Shown piece after piece: positions 16,466-24,258 of a stretch of 64,000 bases of DNA (its first letter is position 1; each line of letters opens with the position of its first letter). The notes beneath the pieces are model-generated. The model was not told the origin of the DNA and ran no database searches. It saw only the letters and a list, made by a program, of their open reading frames with translations. The stretch comes from JAYQKL01 sp049889415. GTDB lineage: Bacteria > Pseudomonadota > Alphaproteobacteria > RS24. A program made the translations under genes and the position numbers. The stretch covers positions 1-64,000 of the forward strand of contig JBMHDL010000010.1 of assembly GCA_049889415.1 (NCBI GenBank), in the 5' to 3' direction.

Positions 16466-17412
16466 TGTTCGGCCGGATCGCGGAGCAGTTGTCTGACCGT
16501 TTTCTGCACAAAAAAGGGTGGCAGGGTGGCAACAAGGTTTTGCGCCAAAGCGACCTGTTCATCATGCCCAACCGGTTTGGGCTATATGTCGCGTTTCTTG
16601 TATTTGCCAGTTTCGGGCTGGGCTATAAGGTACAAAACAACTTCATTTTGATTGGCGTCATTTTCCTGTTTCTGCTGTTTATGTTGTCGCTGATTTCAGC
16701 GGTCCGGAACCTGCAGGGAACAAATATTGCTCTGCGGCCCGAGGCCCGTAATTTCGCCCAGGAAACCGCCCATGCCACCTGTCGCCTGAAAAAAGAGAGC
16801 GCGGCTTATAATGTCAGGCTGTTCGGTATTCTTGACGCCCCCAATGGGGTTGAGCTGGACTTGTCTTCAAGTCGGGGTTTTTATCGCTTGCCGGTTTTGA
16901 GGGCTGAGCGGGGACGGCATGCTTTTCCGCCGTTGAAACTGCAGACCCGTTTTCCGTTCGGTATTGTACGCTGCTGGAGTTGGCTGGCACCGCCGGTGGA
17001 TGTGATGATTGCACCAAGGCCTGACGAACGTCCATTGACGGCATATCCCAGACTTGACCGCAGGCGTCTGGCCCGAATGGATCTGCAACAGGGAACAAAG
17101 AATGAAATTGAAGAATATCAGGACCCGCGCCCGTTTCAGGACGGAGACCTGCCGTCGCGCATAGACTGGAAAAGGTTCGCCGCAACGCGGGAAGCGTTGG
17201 TGCGCGATTTTGAAACTTCAAGCGAGGGTGATGTTTATCTTGAGGCCGCCAATGGCATGGCGCGTGAAGAGGCGTTGTCTTATCTGTGCGGTGGCCTGAG
17301 GGTTTGCGAACGCGCCGGCGTCAATGTCGTCATGGCGCTGGATGAGGACATTTATTTCATCTCAACCCGACAACAATTTGACGAGGCGTTCCATGTCCTT
17401 GCCTGTGCCTAA
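16465..17412 (+). CDS. DUF58-domain protein, MoxR partner
   Basis: About 315 residues. Two membrane helices lie near 33-75 (LYVAFLVFASFGLGY, FILIGVIFLFLLFMLSLIS). The DUF58 signature EIEEYQDPRPFQDGDLPSRI with DWKRFAATRE follows near 213-240. The ATG overlaps the moxR stop (TGATG); an adjacent GTG at 16462 is equally possible. DUF58 proteins are usually anchored VWA-like partners of MoxR. Its 3' end overlaps the transglutaminase gene by 20 bases. Confidence 0.88.
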   Translation: MFGRIAEQLSDRFLHKKGWQGGNKVLRQSDLFIMPNRFGLYVAFLVFASFGLGYKVQNNFILIGVIFLFLLFMLSLISAVRNLQGTNIALRPEARNFAQETAHATCRLKKESAAYNVRLFGILDAPNGVELDLSSSRGFYRLPVLRAERGRHAFPPLKLQTRFPFGIVRCWSWLAPPVDVMIAPRPDERPLTAYPRLDRRRLARMDLQQGTKNEIEEYQDPRPFQDGDLPSRIDWKRFAATREALVRDFETSSEGDVYLEAANGMAREEALSYLCGGLRVCERAGVNVVMALDEDIYFISTRQQFDEAFHVLACA

Positions 17413-19345
17413 ACGCCTGGATTACGCAGAAATCAAGACCAGTGCCATGTTGCTGGGGCTGGCAGCTGCGCCAATAGCCCTGGCACTGGCGATGCAGACG
17501 CATTTTGTCGTGTTTGTGAACTGGGTTTTGCTGTGGGGGTTTGCCTTGGTGGCGCGCACACGCTGGCGACTGGCCTTGCTCTGTGCCGGGCTGATCATCA
17601 GCCTAGCGGTTTTGCGCGTCTTTATTCCGGTGCTCAGTGAGGAATATTTCATGGCCATGGTGTTGCTCCTTGGTGTGCCGGAGCATCTCGACAGGACCGG
17701 GCGTCCGAACCCTTTCAATCTGCTCACCGTAGTGTTTCCTGCCCTGTGTGTGATGGTGCTGTCCGTCAACCTGCTCGTTTTTGTGCTGATGTTGGTCAGC
17801 ACCGCATTTTATATTGGCGTGTTTGTCCTGCGCTTTAATCGCATGCCGCTGTCCGGATTACGGATCCGGCTGCTGCCGGTCTTGATGGCGCTGGGCGGCG
17901 CTTTTTTGGTCACGATCGTGCTGTTTCTCATTCTGCCCCGATTAGAGACCCAGGAATTGCCCGGTTTTCAGTTGAATGCAGCCGAGAGTGGTGTGACGGA
18001 TACGCTGGATATTGGGCGGTTTTCATCCGTCATTCAGCGCGAGGATATTGCGTTCAGAGCATTCATGCCGGTTTTTCCTTCCAATCAGGCGCTGTACTGG
18101 CGGGTCTATCTCCTGACGGAAAACAGCGGCGGGAAGTGGTCACGCGGGGTCGCCTCAGCAGATCCGCTCATGCCGGTCACAAATCTGCCTGCCAACAGAA
18201 ATTATGCTGTCCGGCATGCCGGGAGTAACAAGGCCTGGTTGCCGGTGCTTGGTTCTCCGGCGGCTGAACCGCTCGATCCGAACCTGAAAATGACATTTGG
18301 CGGTGAAATTGTGTCGCGCGACAACAAGGACCTCGGTTTGAAAACATGGACGCTCGCCAGCACTTTGGTGAGGCGGATGGATTTGCGCTTGCCCACTTCG
18401 CTGAAGGTGGACGGCAATCCGCGCCTGCGGGCCTGGGCGCAGGAAAAAAGGGCCGCTTATTCATCCGATGCCGCCTTCATTGATTTTGTCATGGCGCAGT
18501 TCGGCAGTGCCGGTTATCGCTACAGCCTGTCCGCCCCGACATTATCAGGTGACAAAATTGACCAGTTCTTCTTTGAAACCAAAACCGGTTATTGCAGCCA
18601 CTATGCGATTGCAACGGCGAGCATCTTACGGGCTGCCGGTATACCGGCCAATGTTGTCATCGGCTATTCCGGGGGAAGCTGGAACGAGTTCGGAAATTAT
18701 GTTGTCGTGCGCCAGTCGGATGCCCATGCCTGGGTTGAAGCCAAACCGGACGGTCAGGCTTGGGTAAGGCTTGATCCGACCATTGCGGTTCCATTTGCGC
18801 AAAACGCCCGTTCAGTCACTGGGTTTGCAGGCTCTCCCTCTCCGGTCGCCGTCCAGCCTGCACGCAGGGACGCGGACTTGCAAGAACGTCTGAAAACCTG
18901 GCTGCGCTGGGCCGATAATTTTCTTATCCAAATCAACAATGACATTGTGCTTTACGACAATAATTCACGTGAGGCTTTCCTTTCCAAACTGGATGTCAGC
19001 AAGCTGGTTTCCTATCTGAGTTTCTGGATTCTCGGCTCTTTGGCTCTGTTGTTTCCCTTTGCCGCATTACGTTGGTATTTGCTTCATGACCCCATGCTGG
19101 CCCTTGACAAGGACTTCATAAAACTTGCCGCCCGGGCTGGCCTACAAAGGGCTGACAGCGAGGGGAGACTGGTTTTTGCCGACCGTCTTGCAGCGCAGTC
19201 CGGCGGGTCAGGCGAAGAAATCAGGGGGTTTGCGCGTCAATGGTGCCGCGGTTATTTTTCAAGTGCCCGGCCCGGCAAGGCGGAAATAAAAGCCATGCGC
19301 AGGCGTTTGAAATCTATCAGGCAAAACATGCATCAAGCGATCTGA
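17393..19345 (+). CDS. Membrane transglutaminase-like protein (TgpA/DUF3488 family)
   Basis: About 650 residues from the ATG at 17393 (GAGG 6 bases upstream). The N-terminal 190 residues hold some six membrane helices. A periplasmic transglutaminase core carries the Cys-His-Asp triad in TGYCSHYA (about residue 398), SDAHAWVE (about 443) and VRLDPT (about 461). A further helix (about 541-562) and a cytoplasmic tail follow. Relatives are periplasmic-facing enzymes acting on envelope proteins; the substrate is unknown. With MoxR and DUF58 it forms a conserved three-gene unit, here enclosed within pilus genes. It is tail to tail with the RsbW-like gene, with no spacer. Confidence 0.88.
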   Translation: MSLPVPKRLDYAEIKTSAMLLGLAAAPIALALAMQTHFVVFVNWVLLWGFALVARTRWRLALLCAGLIISLAVLRVFIPVLSEEYFMAMVLLLGVPEHLDRTGRPNPFNLLTVVFPALCVMVLSVNLLVFVLMLVSTAFYIGVFVLRFNRMPLSGLRIRLLPVLMALGGAFLVTIVLFLILPRLETQELPGFQLNAAESGVTDTLDIGRFSSVIQREDIAFRAFMPVFPSNQALYWRVYLLTENSGGKWSRGVASADPLMPVTNLPANRNYAVRHAGSNKAWLPVLGSPAAEPLDPNLKMTFGGEIVSRDNKDLGLKTWTLASTLVRRMDLRLPTSLKVDGNPRLRAWAQEKRAAYSSDAAFIDFVMAQFGSAGYRYSLSAPTLSGDKIDQFFFETKTGYCSHYAIATASILRAAGIPANVVIGYSGGSWNEFGNYVVVRQSDAHAWVEAKPDGQAWVRLDPTIAVPFAQNARSVTGFAGSPSPVAVQPARRDADLQERLKTWLRWADNFLIQINNDIVLYDNNSREAFLSKLDVSKLVSYLSFWILGSLALLFPFAALRWYLLHDPMLALDKDFIKLAARAGLQRADSEGRLVFADRLAAQSGGSGEEIRGFARQWCRGYFSSARPGKAEIKAMRRRLKSIRQNMHQAI

Positions 19346-19762
19346 TTACCGGTCAAGCCGCCATCTCATGTCAAGCCGGTTCTGGTTGTTGTGATGCGAC
19401 CATATGGCTTCATCGGTCAGGGTTTTGATGAAATGTGTACCCAGACCGCCCTCGCGGACATCCGCCAGATCTCTCGGGGCTATTGTCTCCAGGTCAACGA
19501 GCGGCGCCGTATCCTCCAGATAAACGTGCAGGGTCTGCCCACAAATTTCAGCAATGACGGTCATTTTGCCGTCCGGTTGACCCAGAAAGGCGTGTTTGAT
19601 GATGTTCTGGGCGGCTTCATCCGTTGCCAACATGATGTCATTGATTTTGCCCTCAAGCGAGGTTCTTTTCAGGGCTGAAGCCAGGGCTTTGGATAATGCC
19701 TGTCGGATGACCCGCAAGGCTGTCACTTCAGTGTCAACGGTGATACGCAGTATTTCAGTCAT
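19346..19762 (-). CDS. RsbW-like anti-sigma factor / serine kinase (HATPase fold)
   Basis: 138 residues with a GHKL ATP-binding fold. The N-box is ATDEAAQNIIKHA (about 46-58), the G1-like acidic motif is YLEDTAPLVD, and the glycine-rich lid is REGGLGTHFIKTL. Such kinases phosphorylate a STAS antagonist and bind a sigma factor or other target. It is the last gene of a three-gene minus-strand operon (STAS, phosphatase, kinase), starting 2 bases after the phosphatase gene. No sigma factor gene is adjacent, so the output partner is unknown and may not be a sigma factor. Confidence 0.85.
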   Translation of the reverse strand: MTEILRITVDTEVTALRVIRQALSKALASALKRTSLEGKINDIMLATDEAAQNIIKHAFLGQPDGKMTVIAEICGQTLHVYLEDTAPLVDLETIAPRDLADVREGGLGTHFIKTLTDEAIWSHHNNQNRLDMRWRLDR

Positions 19763-19764
19763 TT

Positions 19765-20997
19765 TCAGCGCCCAATTCCAAGCAGGGTAAGATCATCACT
19801 GATAATATCTGAAGTTTGATGAACCTCTTTCACAACTGCATCAACTTGTTGTGATAAGGAGAGACCGGCACTGGATTTGAGTTTGGCTGCCAAATTTTCG
19901 GCACCGAGCATTGCGTTGCCAATTTTGGCTTCCGTCAGGCCGTCCGAATAGGTGAAGAGGCGGGCCTTGGACAGATCAAGGGTTTCTACCTGTACGGCAT
20001 CAGCAGCGAACTCCATTATGCCAAGCGGGTGCAGGCTGGCCGCCACATAATGCATGTCTCCGTTTTGCGTCAGGACCAGCCCCGGTTCATGTCCGGCATT
20101 GCAGAGATTGACCCTGTTCGTTACCAGGTCGTAATAGCCGATAATTGCGGTCACGAACATGCCGTTGGTCGCCGTTTCAGCCAATTCACGGTTAATGTCT
20201 GCTGTCAGTTGGTCAATTTCCGGTCGGCTGCGACTCAAGGATCTGAACAGACTGTGAGTTTTGGCCATGACCAGTGCGGCGTTGATGCCTTTGCCGGCGA
20301 CGTCGCCAAGGCAAAAATAAAGCCTGTCAACCCGCTCAACGAAATCAAACAGGTCTCCGGAAACCCCTTTCATCGGAATATTGCGGCCATGCGCAACCGC
20401 ATGAACTTTTTGAGGAAACAAGCTTTCCTGAATTCGTGCTGCCATACGCAAATCGCGTTTGACCTTTTCGCTTTCAACAATGGCTTTTGTCATTTCGGAA
20501 TTGGCCAGGGCAAGCGCGGCGGAATTTGCTAAAACCGTCACCAAGGCGGCATCCTCGTTTTCAAAAAGCGGATTTGCATCAAGCTTATTAATCAGTTGCA
20601 GGGCACCGAATTTTTTATCAAGGCCGGCTACGGGAGCGCAGATCATCGAGCGTGTTGTAAAACCGGTTTTATCGTCCACCGAGCTGTTGAAATTCGGATC
20701 CGCAAGGCAATCGGCGATGAACCGTGTATCGCCGGCAGCGATGACGCTGCCGACAATGCCCTGATCCCCCGGGATCTTCAGTCCGGTGATGTCCACCGGA
20801 CCAAAGCAGGCGCGGCAGGTGACGGACTGCTTTTCTTCATCAAGGATGAAAAAACTGGCGGCTTCGGCATTGAGTGCCTGTTGGACATATTGCAGCCCCT
20901 GTTGCAAAGCTTCGTCGACATCCGCATTTGTCGCAAAGGCGTTCATCATCCGGTAGATGATGTCAAGCTGCGGGTTAATGTCCTGCGTCGACGCCAT
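19765..20997 (-). CDS. GAF-domain PP2C phosphatase (RsbU/SpoIIE type)
   Basis: 410 residues. An N-terminal GAF sensor domain (about 20-165; SFFILDEEKQSVTCRACFG, GFTTRSMICAPV) is followed by a short linker helix and a SpoIIE phosphatase domain (about 205-405). The phosphatase has the metal-binding motifs GVSGDLFDFVE, LGDVAGKGINAALVMA and FTYSDGLTEA. It should dephosphorylate the STAS protein encoded 8 bases upstream, triggered by a ligand or redox signal at the GAF domain. It is cytoplasmic, as no membrane helix is present. Confidence 0.9.
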   Translation of the reverse strand: MASTQDINPQLDIIYRMMNAFATNADVDEALQQGLQYVQQALNAEAASFFILDEEKQSVTCRACFGPVDITGLKIPGDQGIVGSVIAAGDTRFIADCLADPNFNSSVDDKTGFTTRSMICAPVAGLDKKFGALQLINKLDANPLFENEDAALVTVLANSAALALANSEMTKAIVESEKVKRDLRMAARIQESLFPQKVHAVAHGRNIPMKGVSGDLFDFVERVDRLYFCLGDVAGKGINAALVMAKTHSLFRSLSRSRPEIDQLTADINRELAETATNGMFVTAIIGYYDLVTNRVNLCNAGHEPGLVLTQNGDMHYVAASLHPLGIMEFAADAVQVETLDLSKARLFTYSDGLTEAKIGNAMLGAENLAAKLKSSAGLSLSQQVDAVVKEVHQTSDIISDDLTLLGIGR

Positions 20998-21005
20998 CCC
21001 AGCCG

Positions 21006-21584
21006 TCAGAAAGTACCGGGTTTGAAGAGATCGTCTGCGGAGCCGGACGTGCTTTCCTCGCCAGAACTGTCCATTTGTTTGCTTGGCCCAGGATCAGCCA
21101 CCGGTTCAATGTCGGAGGTCTTGTCCTGACCCAATTCAGCCAAAATCGCCTCATCTTCCAGTCCCAAACCCTCGTCAACTGGGCTGTCATCTGATTCCGT
21201 GGTGATATCATGGAGAATGTCACCATCGGTGAATTCCGTATTTTCAAAGTCAGTAATGTCCTCAGCATCAGCCTCCCCAAGCACCTCTCCGATGGGAAGT
21301 AACTTGTCCAGATGCGCGAGCTCAATGACACGCATAAGTTGTTCGCTCAATTTGCTGATTGTGAAAGGAACATCGTTCTTGGCGCAGCTCTGCATGGCAA
21401 TGACCAGTATCGAAACTCCTGATGAGTCAATATAGGAAACTCGAGATCCGTCAATATCCAGGCTACCACACTCCTCAATTTCGTCTGATAATTGATTTTT
21501 TATATCCGGTGTGACTTCCAAATCTATGTCACCTGATAAAAAAAGCTTTAAGCTATTGTTATCCTTGCTAAAACTGAATGGCAT
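21006..21584 (-). CDS. STAS-domain antagonist (RsbV-like) with acidic C-terminal tail
   Basis: 192 residues. Residues 1-95 are a STAS domain with the phosphorylatable serine in VSYIDSSGVSILVIAM (about residues 49-64). The remaining 95 residues are low-complexity and strongly acidic (DEGLGLEDEAILAELGQD), an unusual extension since RsbV proteins are normally about 110 residues. It is first in the operon with the phosphatase and kinase. It is divergent from the pilin gene across a 160-base spacer holding a palindrome, so the switch and the pilin may share control. Confidence 0.82.
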   Translation of the reverse strand: MPFSFSKDNNSLKLFLSGDIDLEVTPDIKNQLSDEIEECGSLDIDGSRVSYIDSSGVSILVIAMQSCAKNDVPFTISKLSEQLMRVIELAHLDKLLPIGEVLGEADAEDITDFENTEFTDGDILHDITTESDDSPVDEGLGLEDEAILAELGQDKTSDIEPVADPGPSKQMDSSGEESTSGSADDLFKPGTF

Positions 21585-21642
21585 GGCGAAGTCTCACTGT
21601 TCAATCCAAAGTTGTTAAGATATATCAATTCATTAAATATTG

Positions 21643-21671
21643 TTTAAATGACATTTGCAAATGTATTTAAA
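21643..21671. promoter_or_regulatory. Palindrome between the partner-switch operon and pilA
   Basis: ACATTTGCAAATGT (21651-21664) is a perfect 14-bp palindrome. TTTAAAT and ATTTAAA flank it at 21643 and 21665 and extend the symmetry with one extra base on the left. It sits 75 bases before the pilin ATG and 60 bases before the STAS gene start, in an AT-rich divergent promoter region. It is a good candidate operator for both. No sigma-54 -24/-12 pair was seen. Confidence 0.55.
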
Positions 21672-21745
21672 ATATAGTTAGATAATCGGGTTAATTAACA
21701 AATCGCGCATCGCGCGGTGTTTAATCTGAGTTAAGGAGTACTCAC

Positions 21746-22312
21746 ATGAATAATCGCGTAGCAAGCGAAAAGGGCTTTAGCCTTATCGAACTTCTTGTGG
21801 TTGTCGCCATCATCGGTGTTCTTGCCGCCGTTGGTGTCGTTGGCTATCAGGGATATATCGACAGCACTAAGAAATCAGTAACAGACGCAAACGCCAAGGC
21901 TGTGCACCAGTGGCTGGTCAATTCCAAGACCGTCCGTGCCGCCGGCATCGACATGGACCCGGCCGTTTGCGGTACCGGCTCTTCCAACACACCGGCTGAC
22001 ACATCTGCCGCGTCTTCCGTGGCTTCTGCAGGTTGCTTCGGTTCCATGGCCGGTTCAGGTGCCCCATTTGAAAGCTTCAAGAACCCTTATGACACGACCC
22101 GGACGGGCAGCAGTGCTATTTACGGTAAGTCCAGCACAAGCAGCATTTCTGATGGTGCAGACTGTGATGATACTTTTGCCGGTTCTAAGCTTGGTGATGT
22201 GATTGTTCGTGTCAGTGGAACGGTCAAGCATATTGACGTTTACTTCTGCGCCAAAGACGAAAATGGCAATGATGACCTGACCAAGCGTGATGCAACCATC
22301 AAAGATTGGTAA
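21746..22312 (+). CDS. pilA: Major type IV pilin (prepilin) PilA
   Basis: 188 residues with a textbook class IVa prepilin start: a nine-residue basic leader ending EKG, then FSLIELLVVVAIIGVLAAVG with Glu at mature position 5. The globular part is rich in Ser, Thr and Gly and has four cysteines (AVCGTG, AGCFGS, GADCDD, YFCAKD), enough for two disulfides. A strong site AAGGAG is 9 bases before the ATG. A good terminator follows immediately, so it is transcribed as a single gene with abundant product. It is cleaved and N-methylated by the prepilin peptidase at 25341. Confidence 0.93.
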   Translation: MNNRVASEKGFSLIELLVVVAIIGVLAAVGVVGYQGYIDSTKKSVTDANAKAVHQWLVNSKTVRAAGIDMDPAVCGTGSSNTPADTSAASSVASAGCFGSMAGSGAPFESFKNPYDTTRTGSSAIYGKSSTSSISDGADCDDTFAGSKLGDVIVRVSGTVKHIDVYFCAKDENGNDDLTKRDATIKDW

Positions 22313-22325
22313 GCCGAAATACATG

Positions 22326-22360
22326 AAAAAAGGTGCGGCTTCGTCCGCACCTTTTTTTTG
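22326..22360 (+). terminator. Terminator after pilA
   Basis: AAAAAAGGTGCGG-cttcg-CCGCACC followed by eight T: a 7-bp GC-rich stem with a U-run, 14 bases after the pilin stop. The glycosyltransferase gene starts 15 bases later, so it needs read-through or its own promoter. Confidence 0.92.
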
Positions 22361-22374
22361 CCTGAAATTCTGAA

Positions 22375-24258
22375 ATGACGCAGATCGCCAAGACATATTT
22401 TTCACCCCTGGCTTTGGTCAGCCTGATTTTCTTTGGCGTTCTTTTTCAGATACATTTTTTCAGCTATGGCGGCCCGTTCAATTCGCGCAACATGTTTGGC
22501 TGGATTGCCATGATCTTGACCGTTTGGGCGCTGTGGATACCGGTGCTCAATCAAGGTGAAATCAAAACCCCGAAGCTGTTTATCTGGCCCCTAATGCTTC
22601 CGGTCATTTCTTTGACAGGGTTTCTCGCTATGGCGTCCCTGTCCGGTCCGGTCTCCACAGCGGCTTTGGGGTTTCCAGTTCTTTTGCTGATATTCGGGCT
22701 GGTTTTGCTCGGCGGGCAACAGGCGAGATTGACTTCCATACAGTGGTGCATGATTATTTGCATCATCAGCATCTGTGTTTTGCCACAGTCCTTTTTTACC
22801 CTGAACACTGTCGGGGTTTTGCAAAAAGACTTTGTGCTTGAGCGGATGCCTGTTTTGTTTGTGCGCGATTTCTTCGGTTTTTCCCAATATAATTTGATGG
22901 GTTCCTTTTTGGCTTCCCTGGTGATTTTCATCGGGTGGGGCCTGTACAGCCTCAAGCTCAAAAACATTTGGTTCATCATTTTGTTGCAGGCCTGCAGTTG
23001 TTATTTTGTGTTGATTTTGTCCCTCAACAGCTCAAAGACTGGTGTTGTGGGTTTGTCCGGTGCGGTTTTGGGTTTGCTGGCTTATGTTTGCTGGCATGAC
23101 CGTGGGACGTTGTTCAACCGCAAAAACCGGCTGTGGCGAGGGGAGGGTCTGACTTTCCCTCATAGGCTTTTGTTCATTTGGGCCATCTTGATTGGCCTGA
23201 CTTTTGCCTTCGATTCTTTTCTTGGTGGGCTGATAACCAAGCTGCTGTCTGTCCTTCCACTCACCTCTGATATTCAAATTGTCAGCAGTGTTGACGGAAT
23301 GAATCAAAGATGGGGGGGCGAAAGTCGCTCTCTGATAGTTCGTTTTTCTATATGGTATGTGGCATGGCGTGAGTTTCTCGAGGCTCCGCTCTTGGGGCAT
23401 GGGCTTGGCTCTTTTCATGATGTGTCTGTGCGCGCCTATGCGGAATATGGTTTGCAGGAAGACCTCATATTCAAGGAAAATCTGACAAACCCCCATAATC
23501 TGGTGCTGTTTCTTTTGGTGGAGACCGGGGTGGTTGGAGTGTTCACCATTCTTGGTCCCTATATCTATGCGTTGGTTGGTTTGATCCGTCAAAACGCCAG
23601 AAATGTTTTGGTGCTGGTGGTGCTGTTCCCGATTTTGCTGCACACTCAACTGGAATTACCTTACCTGCAATCCAGCACACATTTCTGGCTGTTTGCCATT
23701 TTCCTGACGGCGGTGACCCAAACTAACGCTGAAAAAAGTGGGTCGGTATCGTCGGTTGCTCTGTCCAGAGGGAAATCTTTGATGAGCATGGCGGCGCTGG
23801 GGGTATTGGGCGGCCTGTTTGTTACCGGTGCTTATTCAACCGCCTATCAAGATGCGCTTGCTGCACATCGCTACAAGGTCATGCAGGTCAAGTCCCTTGG
23901 CGAAATCCTTGCCATAAGGTTTACCCATTCCGATATTGTGCATCCGATTGTCGGGCATAACAACTCGGATACGACGGTCATCTATTTGACGGAACGCGCA
24001 ACACGCGAGGGCCAGTTGAAAATGCTCGAAGAACTTTTGTTCCCAATGTATGAGGCGCAAATCTCCGATACATACTCGTCAGTCAGTTTGTGGTATGTCG
24101 AGCTGCGGGCACTTTTGGCACTGGGCGAATTTGACAAGGCCAATGCCCTTATAGATAAGGTCAGCCTTTTGCGTCCAAGAGTTGCGCAATCAATGGCGGA
24201 GGAAGTATCATCTTACAGGGAAGAAGCTATTCCTCATTCTCCTCGACAGGTTCAATAA
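22375..24258 (+). CDS. O-antigen ligase / PglL-type O-oligosaccharyltransferase, probable pilin glycosylase
   Basis: 627 residues with about 12 membrane helices and a Wzy_C-type periplasmic loop. The motifs LGHGLGSFHD and NPHNLVLFLLVETGVVG (about residue 371) carry the conserved His expected of Wzy/WaaL/PglL enzymes. A soluble C-terminal region (about 470-627) looks helical and TPR-like. PglL-family enzymes transfer lipid-linked glycans to pilin and are often encoded next to it, as here. WaaL or Wzy activity is the alternative. The ATG at 22375 has no clear ribosome site. Its last 32 bases overlap the convergent pilT. Confidence 0.8.
   Translation: MTQIAKTYFSPLALVSLIFFGVLFQIHFFSYGGPFNSRNMFGWIAMILTVWALWIPVLNQGEIKTPKLFIWPLMLPVISLTGFLAMASLSGPVSTAALGFPVLLLIFGLVLLGGQQARLTSIQWCMIICIISICVLPQSFFTLNTVGVLQKDFVLERMPVLFVRDFFGFSQYNLMGSFLASLVIFIGWGLYSLKLKNIWFIILLQACSCYFVLILSLNSSKTGVVGLSGAVLGLLAYVCWHDRGTLFNRKNRLWRGEGLTFPHRLLFIWAILIGLTFAFDSFLGGLITKLLSVLPLTSDIQIVSSVDGMNQRWGGESRSLIVRFSIWYVAWREFLEAPLLGHGLGSFHDVSVRAYAEYGLQEDLIFKENLTNPHNLVLFLLVETGVVGVFTILGPYIYALVGLIRQNARNVLVLVVLFPILLHTQLELPYLQSSTHFWLFAIFLTAVTQTNAEKSGSVSSVALSRGKSLMSMAALGVLGGLFVTGAYSTAYQDALAAHRYKVMQVKSLGEILAIRFTHSDIVHPIVGHNNSDTTVIYLTERATREGQLKMLEELLFPMYEAQISDTYSSVSLWYVELRALLALGEFDKANALIDKVSLLRPRVAQSMAEEVSSYREEAIPHSPRQVQ

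Noticed and set aside
21585..21745. Sigma-54 promoter for pilA
   Set aside because: Looked for a GG-N10-GC pair with the right context; none convincing, the region is AT-rich.
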